From the NCBI GenBank assembly GCA_963838235.1, contig CAWIQJ010000005.1, positions 744,001-808,000 on the forward strand: 64,000 bases of DNA, written 5' to 3'. Positions 41,466-49,903 of this stretch are shown here, one piece after another. The notes under the pieces are model-generated. The model was not told the origin of the DNA, did not search any database, and saw only the letters and a program-made list of their open reading frames with translations. The DNA comes from JAFECT01 sp963838235. Its GTDB lineage: Bacteria; Pseudomonadota; Alphaproteobacteria; Caulobacterales; Caulobacteraceae. The first letter of the stretch is position 1. Each line of letters opens with the position of its first letter. A program made the translations under genes and the position numbers.

Positions 41466-42809
41466 ATGCTCGCTCACGCACGCCGGTTGCAGGCTTTGCT
41501 CCTGATGTTCGTGCTCCTCGGCGCTTCGGCGGCCCGGGCCCAGACGGCGCCGGTCGTCCTCGGCCAGTCGATTGCGCCGCTCTATGGCCCCTGGCGCTTT
41601 CACGTCGGCGATGATCCCCGCTGGAAGGACCCGGCCTTCGACGACGCCGCGTGGGAGACGGTTGACCTCACGCCCAAGCCGGGCGCGCACGATCCGGATG
41701 TCGGCATCCGCGGCTATGTGCCGGGCTGGAATGCGCGCGGACACAAGGGCTATGCGGGTTACGCTTGGTATCGGTTGCGGCTCACGGTCCAGCCCGACGC
41801 GAACGCGCCCTTAGCCATCGAAGGACCGCCGTACATCGACGGCGCCTATCAGCTCTATCTGAACGGTCGTCTGCTCGGCGGCGACGGCAGGTTCGAGGGT
41901 AAGACGCCCACGGTCTACAGCCGCCAGCCGCGCAAGTTCGTCCTGCCCGCCGACGCCTTCGCTCACGGACCCGTCGAGATCGCCATCCGCGTCTATGTGC
42001 CGAGCGCCTTCGTGCGCGGCGATCCGCAGGCGGGCGGCGTGCAGGCGGCGCCCTCCGTCGGCGCGGCGGACGCGATCGGCGCGGAGCACAACGTGCGTTG
42101 GATGGAGGTGTTCTGGGGTTACATCGTGGACGGGGTCGAGGGACTGATCTTCCTGGGGCTTGCCGCGTTTGCGGCCCTGGTCATGGCCTTCGACCGCGCG
42201 CGGGCATCGGCCTGGCGCTGGATGCTCCTCGGCCTCGTGTGCATGGGTTTGACGCGCGGCAACCAGAGCGTCTTCGCCTGGCTGCAGATTGAGGACATCG
42301 GCTTCTACGACATCTTCCGCAATGTGATCCTGATCGCGCTGACGCCGCTCGCCTGGACCATGACCTGGCGCGACTGGCTGGGCCCGAAGCGGCCGGCGTG
42401 GGGACCGAAGGCGATCATGGGCTTGAGCGTCGTCTACGGACTGCTGGCGCTGCTCACGCGCTCTGAAGTGGGCGTCCTGCCCGACAGCGCGATGCCGCTG
42501 GTGCGTGGTCTGGCGCAGGCGATCCGACTGGTCTTCCTCGCCTGGTGGTTGGCTTCCGCGGGCGTCGGTCTCGCGCAACAGCGCGCGAATGCGATCCTTC
42601 CGGTGCTGGCGCTCCTGACCATGGGCGTGTCGGTGTTCGTGCAGGAGCTGCAGGCGCTCCACGTTCCCGGCATCTGGTTTCCGTTCGGGGTTGGGGTGTC
42701 GCGCACCGAATACGCCTGCGCCGTCTTCGACGTTGTGGCCGGCGTATGGCTGGTCGTCGAACTGCTGAAACACGCGCTTGGCCGCAGAGCGGAACCGGCG
42801 ACGGCGTGA
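41466..42809 (+). CDS. 7TMR-DISM-like membrane sensor lacking an output domain
   Basis: A 447-residue protein with a signal peptide ending AARAQ. Residues about 35-195 form a galactose-binding-like beta-sandwich (WRFHVGDDPRWKDPAFDD; YAWYRLRLTV; IDGAYQLYLNGRLLGGDG). Seven to eight transmembrane helices follow (for example GLIFLGLAAFAALVMAFDRA). This matches the 7TMR-DISM arrangement, in which a sugar-binding-like extracellular domain feeds a cytoplasmic kinase or cyclase. Here the protein ends soon after the last helix (LLKHALGRRAEPATA), so no output domain is present. It may signal through a partner or act in transport. A repeat element lies just upstream. Confidence 0.75.
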   Translation: MLAHARRLQALLLMFVLLGASAARAQTAPVVLGQSIAPLYGPWRFHVGDDPRWKDPAFDDAAWETVDLTPKPGAHDPDVGIRGYVPGWNARGHKGYAGYAWYRLRLTVQPDANAPLAIEGPPYIDGAYQLYLNGRLLGGDGRFEGKTPTVYSRQPRKFVLPADAFAHGPVEIAIRVYVPSAFVRGDPQAGGVQAAPSVGAADAIGAEHNVRWMEVFWGYIVDGVEGLIFLGLAAFAALVMAFDRARASAWRWMLLGLVCMGLTRGNQSVFAWLQIEDIGFYDIFRNVILIALTPLAWTMTWRDWLGPKRPAWGPKAIMGLSVVYGLLALLTRSEVGVLPDSAMPLVRGLAQAIRLVFLAWWLASAGVGLAQQRANAILPVLALLTMGVSVFVQELQALHVPGIWFPFGVGVSRTEYACAVFDVVAGVWLVVELLKHALGRRAEPATA

Positions 42810-42832
42810 TCGTCGCGCTATAGGATCGCGGC

Positions 42833-43420
42833 ATGGCGAACGAAGCGCCCTACGTGTTCTCCTATATCGGCGGCGCCCTGGCGCTCGACCTGGTGAACAC
42901 GGTCGCCTGGCGTGACGGCGAGGCGCGCGATCGGCTGGCGGCGCTGGCGGATGTGCGGCGCTGGGCGGCGGGGGTCGGGTTGCCGCCGGCTTCCGTTACT
43001 CCGTTGAAGGTGGGCGATCTGAAGGCAATCCGAGCGGCGCGCGAGGCGCTCTACGCGGCGTTCCGTCCGCTTGCGTTCGGCTTTCCGGCGGACGCGTCGG
43101 CGCTCGAGGCGCTGAACCGCCGCCTCGGCGTGCTGGCGCGGCATCGCAAACTCGCGTGGCATGGGGACGGCGCAGCCTGGCGTGTTGCTTCCTCGGCGCC
43201 GGCGGTCGCGCGGTTCCTCGCGCCCATCCTCGACAACGCCGTGACGATCCTGACCGAAGGCGAAGCGTCGCGCGTGAAGCGCTGCGAAGACCCGCACTGT
43301 GGCTGGCTGTTCCTCGATCGCTCCAGCCAAGGCCGCCGCCGTTGGTGCAGCATGGCCGACTGCGGCAACCGCGCCAAGGCGCAGCGGCATTACCGGCGGG
43401 GCCTCAACCCGCCTGTTTGA
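42833..43420 (+). CDS. CGNR zinc-finger transcription factor (ABATE domain)
   Basis: A 195-residue protein with the N-terminal ABATE-type domain (GGALALDLVNTVAWRDGEAR; LGVLARHRKLAWHGDGAAW) and the C-terminal CGNR zinc finger. The zinc ligands are in RCEDPHCGWLFLDRS and RRWCSMADCGNRAKAQRHYR. The family is thought to consist of stress- or antibiotic-linked regulators in soil bacteria; the ligand is unknown. It starts 24 bases after the 7TM gene and may be co-transcribed. Its 3' end overlaps the convergent radical SAM gene by 17 bases. Confidence 0.92.
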   Translation: MANEAPYVFSYIGGALALDLVNTVAWRDGEARDRLAALADVRRWAAGVGLPPASVTPLKVGDLKAIRAAREALYAAFRPLAFGFPADASALEALNRRLGVLARHRKLAWHGDGAAWRVASSAPAVARFLAPILDNAVTILTEGEASRVKRCEDPHCGWLFLDRSSQGRRRWCSMADCGNRAKAQRHYRRGLNPPV

Positions 43421-44511
43421 ACAGATCCATCTGATCGCCCGGCCGGTCCGGCACGCGGAACTGGCTCACGTCCACACCCTCTCGCGGTTCGTTCAGCTTA
43501 AGGCGGCGCACCGCGGTGGTGAAGCGGCTGGCGATCAGGTCGGCGATGGGCCCTGTGCCGCTGCATGCGCTAGCCCCAGTTCGAGTCGTAGTCCTTGCCG
43601 CCGCGCATCTGGCGGATCAGCGACATGACGCGCGAGGCGCGGTCCGGGTCGCTGTTGCCTCCAGCCATTCCGGAACAGGTCCTTGATCTCCAGCGGCAGG
43701 CGCAGGGCCACGTAGCCGGCCGAGGTCGCGCCGGCCCGGCGGCGCGCTCCAGCACGGCCTCCAGCTCGTGGTCGTTGAGCCCGGGGATCACCGGCGCGAA
43801 GATCACGCACACCGGCACAGCCCGCCTCGGCCAGGCCGCGGATGCGCTCGATGCCGCTTGTCCGGCGTCGCCGCCCGCGGCTCCATGGCGCGCGCCAGCT
43901 TGCGGTCGAGGCGTGGTCACCGAGACTGCGGCGCCGGCGAGCCTGCGCCTGGCCATGCGGACCGAGGATATCGGCGTCACGCACGATCAGGGCGGACTTG
44001 GTGATGATCGACAGCGGATGATTGAAGCGGTCGAGCACCTCCAGCACCTGTCGCGTGATGCGCAGCTTGCGCTCGATCGGCTGGTAGGGGTCGGTGTTGC
44101 CGCCGATGTGCACCCGCTCGCACCTGTAGCCGGGTTTGGACAGCTCGCGTTCGAGCAGCTGCGCCGCGTCGGGCTTGAAGAACAGCTTCGACTCTCGAAA
44201 TCGAGTCCCGGCGACAGGCCCATATAGGCGTGCGCCGGCCGCGCGTAGCAGTAGATGCAGCCGTGCTCGCATCCGCGATAGGGATTGATCGAGCGGTCGA
44301 AGCCGACGTCGGGACTGTCGTTGCGGGCGATGATGGTGCGCGCGCGTTCGGCGGTGAGCTGGGTCTTCAGCTGCGCCGGCGCCTCGTCGTTGTCGGTCCA
44401 GCCGTCGTCAAAGCTCAGCCGCTTGTCGGCCTCGTAGCGCCCGGACGCATTGGTCACCGCGCCGCGACCGCGGACCGGCGAATGGGAGATGGGGAGGGAC
44501 ACCGCTGGCAT
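43404..44511 (-). CDS. PA0069/SPL-like radical SAM protein (frameshifted)
   Basis: The ATG at 44511 starts a protein with the radical-SAM cluster motif RGCEHGCIYCYARPAHAY, then LLERELSKPGYRCERVHIGG, NTDPYQPIERKLRITRQVLE, LSIITKSALIVRDADILG and FAPVIPGLNDHELEAVLERA. The tail contains GGKDYDSNWG and, in another frame, REGVDVSQFRVPDRPGDQMD before a stop at 43404. This is the layout of the Rv2578c/PA0069 family, relatives of spore photoproduct lyase with no assigned reaction. Several single-base shifts (near 44205, 43950, 43850, 43720, 43570) interrupt it, denser than in most neighbours. Confidence 0.8.
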
Positions 44512-44586
44512 GACGCCAATCTAGCGGCTCGTAAGGAACAAAACAAGAACAATTTAGTAAAAAATCTGGGTTCGCAGACGCTGCGG

Positions 44587-44707
44587 CGTGACGCTAAGGC
44601 TGCGGGTCGGCGCCGGGACTTCAGCAGCGGCAGGGATGGCTACCACACCGGCGGAGACCGCAATGGGCGGTTAGCTCACGACCATGATCGCCACGCTGTC
44701 GATCAGC
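44587..44707 (-). repeat. Decayed second copy of the 3' end of the lytic transglycosylase gene
   Basis: This non-coding stretch aligns with 45382-45508, the last 40 codons of the transglycosylase gene. Shared blocks occur in the same order: GCTGCGGGTCGG, CGCCGGGACTTC, then CATGA followed by GCCA-GCTGTCGATC. In frame it still reads fragments such as DSVAI and AAEVPAPT, matching DSMAV and AAEVPAPT of the intact copy, but stops interrupt it. The lipoprotein gene 44703-45242 lies between the two copies. Confidence 0.75.
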
Positions 44708-45242
44708 TGCGGTCGGCAAAGACCTTGACGCACAAGCTGCCGAGCTTACGAGCCAGTTCCTCCTTGCGCGACGTGGTGATGTCAGCGCCCGTCCGCTCCG
44801 AGCCGAGCCCGATCAGATGGACCGTGCAGAAGACTTTGCCTTTCACCGCCACAATCAACGAGCCGTCGGACATCTGTAGCGCCTTGTCGCCCACGCCTGT
44901 CAGCGGATCGAGGCGCACATTCGCCGGATCAGTCGCCATCTTCCAGTTTGGCTCGACCTCATCGCCCTCGCGCACGACGAGGCTGACCGATGCGCCGTTC
45001 GTTGTGTCGAACTCGCATGTTTCAGGATCGGTCGACCGATTGGTTTTCGTCACGGGCGCCGACAGGATGCTCGCGAGGTCTGTCGCGGCAATCTCCTTGG
45101 AGCAATCGCGTACCGGACCGGCCGTGGCCGTCGATGCATGAGCCGATCCGGATGATGCCGCGTTCGTCGCGGGAGACTTCGAGCACGCGGTGGCCAACAG
45201 CAGCAGCGCTGCCACTGAAGCCGTTACAAGGACTGGCTGCAT
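44703..45242 (-). CDS. Lipoprotein of unknown function
   Basis: A 179-residue protein with a lipoprotein signal peptide: ASVAALLLLATACSKSPAT places the lipidated cysteine at residue 20. A Ser/Ala/Thr-rich linker follows, then a domain with CSKEIAATDLASILSAPVTK, PETCEFDTTNGASVSLVVRE, LTGVGDKALQMSDGSLIVAV and VFCTVHLIGLG. The GVGDKA block and cysteine spacing resemble DUF3558-type lipoproteins, but the assignment is tentative. The 3' end touches the decayed copy of the transglycosylase tail, so the gene lies between two homologous ends. Confidence 0.75.
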   Translation of the reverse strand: MQPVLVTASVAALLLLATACSKSPATNAASSGSAHASTATAGPVRDCSKEIAATDLASILSAPVTKTNRSTDPETCEFDTTNGASVSLVVREGDEVEPNWKMATDPANVRLDPLTGVGDKALQMSDGSLIVAVKGKVFCTVHLIGLGSERTGADITTSRKEELARKLGSLCVKVFADRS

Positions 45243-45387
45243 CGCAACAACTCCTTTGCGGACCCAGGATCCTTCGGCCCATGCAGTCGCACCCTATGCC
45301 GACGGGTTCGCTTTGCCTACCGCCAAGTCAAGTAGCGCATATTCGCCGGTTAAGAGGCGATTATGCCATCAGACGAAGGGGCGGACG

Positions 45388-47106
45388 CTACTGCTGCGGG
45401 TCGGTGTCGGTGGTGGGCGCCGGGACTTCGGCGGCGACCGGAATGGCCGGGGGCGCGACCGGCGGTTTGGCCATGACCTGCACCGCCATGCTGTCGATCG
45501 GATTGGGCGTGGAGCGATCTAGCGCCATCTGCACCACGCGGTCGCCGTCGGCCACGGCGTCGAGCGAGCGGGTCTTCTCGCCCAGCATGCGCTTGTAGAT
45601 CCAATAGTTGGCCATCACCCGCTCGACGTAGTCGCGGGTCTCGGGCACCGGGATGCTCTCGATGGTCATCAGGTCGTCGGCGGCATAGCCGACCTGTTTG
45701 ATCGATTCATAGACCGGCCCGGGACCGCCGTCGTAGGCGGCGACCGTCTTTAAGATATCGCCGGAGATGTCGGGCTGGCTCATCAGATAGAGAATGTAGT
45801 CCTGGCCGACGCGCAGGTTGGTGCCCGGGTCGAACAGACGATCGGGATTGCTGCGGAAGCTGCCGTCGCGCTCGAGCCAGGCGGCGTTCGACGGCATCAC
45901 CTGCATCAGGCCGTAGGCGCCGGCATAGCTATGCGCGCGCGGCTTGAACCCGCTCTCCTGGCGGATCAGCGCATAGACCAGCGCCTTGTCGATGGTGAAG
46001 CCGCCCTGGGGTGTAAGCTCCGGCATCGGATAGTCGCGCGTGTCCGCCTCGGCGGCGTAGGCGGGGAACATGTTGCTGACGCCGATTGCGAGCGCGGTCC
46101 ATTGCGCGCGGGTCTGTTCGTCGCGGGCGAGGCCGAGGCCGGCGCGGATCTCGATGCCGGCGTCCACCTTCTGGCCGATCTCGGCCAGCGCCAGCGCACG
46201 CTTGGCGCGCGGTTCGCCGTCGATGAAGCGATGCATGGCCGGCGAGTCGAGGTCGAGGCTCGAGGTCAGCGAGGTGCGCACGATCGGCGAGGACGCGATG
46301 GCGGCGTAGGGCACGCCGCCGTCGAGCGATCCGGGCTGCAGGCCCAGCTGATGTTCGGCGATCTGGCCGTAGAAGGTGCGCGGGAATTGCGCGGCGATGC
46401 GCAGCAGTTCCGGCGCCGCGTCGGGCGCGCCCTTGGCGATGGCGGCGCGGGCGCCCCAATAGCCGGCGCGCGAGCGATCCATCGGCGCTTCGCTGACGTC
46501 GAGCGCGATGAGCTGGAAGCGGCGATAGGCCTCGTCGTAATTCTTCATCCGGTAGGCCGCGAGGCCCCCGGTCCAGCGATCGCCCGAGGCGTCGGCGAGC
46601 ATCAGGGCGGTGTGCAGGTCGCCGGCGTTGAACGCGAGACGCGGCGCCTTGGGATCCATCGGATCGATGTCGCTGGTGAGCGGCACGCTCTCCATGCTCG
46701 ACCAGGTGTGCGGCGTGTCGGGCGTGACGCCGGACGCGGGCGTGGGATCGGGCGCGCCGTCGGGCCTGCGCTTTTTCGCCAACGCCAGGACGCGCGGCGC
46801 CATGGGCAGGTCGCCGTATTGCGAGAGCCACTGGGTCAGCTCTTGATAGCTGGCGGTGTAGCCCTTGATCTTGAACAGCTTGTCGAACTCGACCAGGCCG
46901 ACGAGGCAGCGGTCTTTCACCTGGGCGAGGTTCGATTCCACGGCGCTGATGTCGCCGTGCTTCACCGCGTCGAAGGCGGCCGCGTAGAGTTGCGCGTCCC
47001 AGGGCGACAGCGCCTGGGGCGCAGCCTGGGCCGGCGTGAAAGCCAGCGAAGAGACGCCGGCGACGAGGGCGGCCAGTGCGGTGACCGCACTGCGTCGGAT
47101 CGTCAT
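45388..47106 (-). CDS. Soluble lytic murein transglycosylase
   Basis: A 572-residue periplasmic enzyme with a signal peptide ending PAQAAP. An alpha-helical superhelix (residues about 35-380, TPR-like repeats) precedes the SLT domain with the catalytic glutamate in ALIRQESGFKPRAHS, then GAYGLMQVMPSNA, PGTNLRVGQDYILYL, AAYDGGPG and a conserved ETRDYVERVMANY. It cleaves peptidoglycan glycan strands to 1,6-anhydromuropeptides. The length and helical ring match Slt70 and Caulobacter SdpA-type proteins. The C-terminal Pro/Ala-rich tail is disordered, and its coding sequence is partly duplicated downstream. Confidence 0.94.
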   Translation of the reverse strand: MTIRRSAVTALAALVAGVSSLAFTPAQAAPQALSPWDAQLYAAAFDAVKHGDISAVESNLAQVKDRCLVGLVEFDKLFKIKGYTASYQELTQWLSQYGDLPMAPRVLALAKKRRPDGAPDPTPASGVTPDTPHTWSSMESVPLTSDIDPMDPKAPRLAFNAGDLHTALMLADASGDRWTGGLAAYRMKNYDEAYRRFQLIALDVSEAPMDRSRAGYWGARAAIAKGAPDAAPELLRIAAQFPRTFYGQIAEHQLGLQPGSLDGGVPYAAIASSPIVRTSLTSSLDLDSPAMHRFIDGEPRAKRALALAEIGQKVDAGIEIRAGLGLARDEQTRAQWTALAIGVSNMFPAYAAEADTRDYPMPELTPQGGFTIDKALVYALIRQESGFKPRAHSYAGAYGLMQVMPSNAAWLERDGSFRSNPDRLFDPGTNLRVGQDYILYLMSQPDISGDILKTVAAYDGGPGPVYESIKQVGYAADDLMTIESIPVPETRDYVERVMANYWIYKRMLGEKTRSLDAVADGDRVVQMALDRSTPNPIDSMAVQVMAKPPVAPPAIPVAAEVPAPTTDTDPQQ

Positions 47107-47258
47107 GTAAACCCCTTACGGCGCATCGATCGCCGCCAACGCGGGCCTTCCGGACCGGACGCCTCTCTCGCGTCCTTGCTCCCCCGGAGGGACCAACGAT
47201 TTCGGCGCACTTGACGGAGAATGAGCCCGTCGGGTGAATGCGCAGCTAACGCCTACGA

Positions 47259-48101
47259 TTACGTTTCAGTTTGTAACGCAGCGTGAGCGGGGCGATCAAG
47301 CCTTTGGGCCAGCGACAAAAGGTCAAACCAAGCTTTCTTTTTGGCCTGGGGCTGGCGCAGAAGGAATGCCGGGTGGAGCGTCGGTAGAAGCGGCCGTGTT
47401 AACGACCCATCCGATGAAGTCCACTCGAACCAATTGCCGCGTAACGCCAGTATTCCTTCGCTTCTTTTCAACATGGCCTTGGCCGATGCTGCACCCGCGC
47501 ATACCAATATTTGTGGCTGGATTATGGCGATGGTGCGTTCGAGGAAGGGCGCGCAGGTCGCCTGCTCCTGCAGCGACGGCGTGCGGTTGCCTGGAGGCCG
47601 CCAGTAGACCGTGTTGGTAATGTAGACCCGCTCGGTTAGTCCCGCGGCCGCCAGCATGCGGTCGAGCAGCTTTCCGGCCCGGCCCACGAAGGGCAGGCCC
47701 TGGGCGTCCTCGTCGGCGCCGGGCGCCTCGCCGATGACCAGGATGTCCGCCTTCGGATTGCCGCGGCCGAACACGGATTGACGCGCCGCGCCCTCGAAGC
47801 GCAGGGGACAGCCGGCGTAGTTGGCGACGATCGCCTTCAGGGTTTCGAGGTCGTTCGCCTCCAGCGCCAGCTTCTGCGCCTCGGCGCTGAGCGCCACCGT
47901 ATCGATGCTCTCCTTGCGTCCCGCCGGGCTCGCCGCGGCGCGCGGGGCCTGGACCGGCGCGAGCGGTCGGATCGGGCGGACCTCGGGCTTGGGCTGGGTG
48001 AGGGTGCGGTCCACCGGCGCGTCCTCATAGAGAGCATCGACCCCGGCTTCGCGCCAGAAGCCCAGGAGGGCTTCGGCGTCGCGGGTCCGATCGGAGGTCA
48101 T
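47259..48101 (-). CDS. Uracil-DNA glycosylase, family 4/5 (UdgA-like)
   Basis: A 280-residue enzyme that would excise uracil from DNA. The N-terminal 85 residues are a variable Pro/Ala-rich extension. The core has GEAPGADEDAQGLPFVGRAG (active-site motif A), VYITNTVYWRPPGNRTP, CAGAASAKAMLKRSEGILAL and motif B LLPTLHPAFLLRQPQAKKKA. Cysteines at YAGCPLRF, ATCAPFLE and LVCAGA are candidate iron-sulfur ligands. The Asp in GADED rather than Asn/Gly fits the family 4 type common in alphaproteobacteria. It is divergent from the ETF-QO gene. Confidence 0.92.
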   Translation of the reverse strand: MTSDRTRDAEALLGFWREAGVDALYEDAPVDRTLTQPKPEVRPIRPLAPVQAPRAAASPAGRKESIDTVALSAEAQKLALEANDLETLKAIVANYAGCPLRFEGAARQSVFGRGNPKADILVIGEAPGADEDAQGLPFVGRAGKLLDRMLAAAGLTERVYITNTVYWRPPGNRTPSLQEQATCAPFLERTIAIIQPQILVCAGAASAKAMLKRSEGILALRGNWFEWTSSDGSLTRPLLPTLHPAFLLRQPQAKKKAWFDLLSLAQRLDRPAHAALQTET

Positions 48102-48195
48102 GGCCGTTCCGGCGGCTTCATCCGCATTCCGCGCTTTTCAAGCATCGGCTTCGGATATACCGCACGCCCAGCGAAGGCGAGGCGAGGATTTTGTG

Positions 48196-49878
48196 ATGCC
48201 AGAAGAAACCGCGGAAACCGCGCGCGAAGCGATGGATTACGACGTCGTGATCGTGGGCGCGGGACCGGCCGGACTGGCCGCCGCCATCCGCCTGAAACAG
48301 CGCGCCGCCGAGACCGGGCGCGAGGTCTCCGTCGCGGTGCTCGAGAAGGGCTCCGAGATCGGGGCGCACATCCTCTCCGGCGCGGTGGTGGATCCCAGCG
48401 GCCTCGACGCCCTGATCCCGGGCTGGCGCGACAAGGGCTGTCCGCTCGACACGCCGGTGACCACCGACCGGTTCATCGTGTTGGGGCCCGCGGGCGCCAT
48501 GGACATCAGCTGGCTGCCGCAGCCTTCGTACATGAAAAACCACGGCAATTACGTGGGTTCTCTGGGGAACCTCTGCCGCTGGTTGGGCGAGCAGGCCGAG
48601 GCCCTTGGCGTCGAGGTCTATCCCGGCATGGCCGCTTCCGACCCGGTGTTCGGCGACGACGGCGCGCTGAGGGGCGTGGTCGCCGGCGTCTTCGGCGTGG
48701 CCAAGGACGGACACCACAAGCCCGACTTCCAGCCGGGGCTCGAACTGCACGGCAAGTACGTGTTCCTGGCCGAGGGGGCGCGTGGCTCCCTGTCCAAGGT
48801 CGTTATCCGCGACTTCAATCTGCAGGACGGTCGCGACCCGCAGAAATACGGCATTGGCCTGAAGGAGTTGTGGCAGGTTCCTGCCGACGCGTTCCAACCG
48901 GGTCTGGTCCAGCACACCACGGGTTGGCCGCTCGACAACAAGACCGGGGGCGGGTCGTTCCTCTACCACTTCGGCGACCACTTCATGGCCGTCGGCTTCG
49001 TGCTGCACCTGAACTACAGGAACCCGTACCTCTCGCCCTTCGACGAGTTCCAGCGCTTCAAACAGCACCCGGCGATCAAACCGATGTTCGAGGGCGCCCG
49101 GCGGGTGTCCTACGGCGCGCGCGCCATCACCGAAGGCGGCTTCCAGTCGGTCCCGAAGCTGGCCTTCCCGGGCGGGGCCCTGATCGGCTGCGCGGCGGGC
49201 TTCATGAACGTGCCGCGCATCAAAGGCAGCCACAATGCGATCCTCACCGGCATGATGGCCGCCGACGCCGCCTTCGACGCCCTGGGTGAGGGCCGTTCGG
49301 GCGACGTGCTTACGGCCTACGAAGAAGCCTACGAAAACAGCGCGGTGCGCCGCGAGCTTTACAAGGTGCGCAACGTCAAGCCGCTGTGGTCGAAGCTCGG
49401 GACGATGCTCGGGATCCTGCTGGGCGGCATCGACATGACGGTGACCCAGATCACCGGCGGCTGGTCGCCGTTCGGGACCCTGAAGCACGGCAAGACCGAC
49501 GCCCATGTCACGGGCGAAGCGAAGGATTTCAAGCCCATCGCCTATCCGAAACCCGACGGCGTGGTCAGTTTCGACAAGCTGTCCTCGGTGTTCGTCTCCA
49601 ACACCAACCACGAGGAAGACCAGCCCGCCCACCTGAAGCTGATCGACCCCTCGATCCCAATCCGGGTCAATCTCCCGGAATTCGCCGAGCCGGCGCAGCG
49701 CTATTGCCCCGCAGGCGTCTATGAGGTCCTCTGTGACGATCAGGGGAAGAACCCGCGCTTCCAGATCAACGCCCAGAACTGCGTCCACTGCAAAACCTGC
49801 GACATCAAGGATCCGTTGCAGAACATCGTGTGGACGACGCCCGAAGGCGGCGGAGGCCCGAACTACCCCAATATGTGA
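48196..49878 (+). CDS. Electron transfer flavoprotein-ubiquinone oxidoreductase
   Basis: A 560-residue membrane-associated flavoprotein that passes electrons from ETF (beta-oxidation, dimethylglycine and similar dehydrogenases) to ubiquinone. It has the N-terminal FAD Rossmann motif YDVVIVGAGPAGLAAAIRLK, EKGSEIGAHILSGAVVDPSG, the ubiquinone region PSYMKNHGNYVGSLGN and the C-terminal [4Fe-4S] ferredoxin-type motif NAQNCVHCKTCDIKDPLQN, ending with GGGGPNYPNM. Length and motifs match the family fully. The ATG at 48196 follows GAGGA; an upstream extension is not needed. Confidence 0.96.
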   Translation: MPEETAETAREAMDYDVVIVGAGPAGLAAAIRLKQRAAETGREVSVAVLEKGSEIGAHILSGAVVDPSGLDALIPGWRDKGCPLDTPVTTDRFIVLGPAGAMDISWLPQPSYMKNHGNYVGSLGNLCRWLGEQAEALGVEVYPGMAASDPVFGDDGALRGVVAGVFGVAKDGHHKPDFQPGLELHGKYVFLAEGARGSLSKVVIRDFNLQDGRDPQKYGIGLKELWQVPADAFQPGLVQHTTGWPLDNKTGGGSFLYHFGDHFMAVGFVLHLNYRNPYLSPFDEFQRFKQHPAIKPMFEGARRVSYGARAITEGGFQSVPKLAFPGGALIGCAAGFMNVPRIKGSHNAILTGMMAADAAFDALGEGRSGDVLTAYEEAYENSAVRRELYKVRNVKPLWSKLGTMLGILLGGIDMTVTQITGGWSPFGTLKHGKTDAHVTGEAKDFKPIAYPKPDGVVSFDKLSSVFVSNTNHEEDQPAHLKLIDPSIPIRVNLPEFAEPAQRYCPAGVYEVLCDDQGKNPRFQINAQNCVHCKTCDIKDPLQNIVWTTPEGGGGPNYPNM

Positions 49879-49903
49879 GCGTGCGGCGCGTGAAAGGGCT
49901 CTG

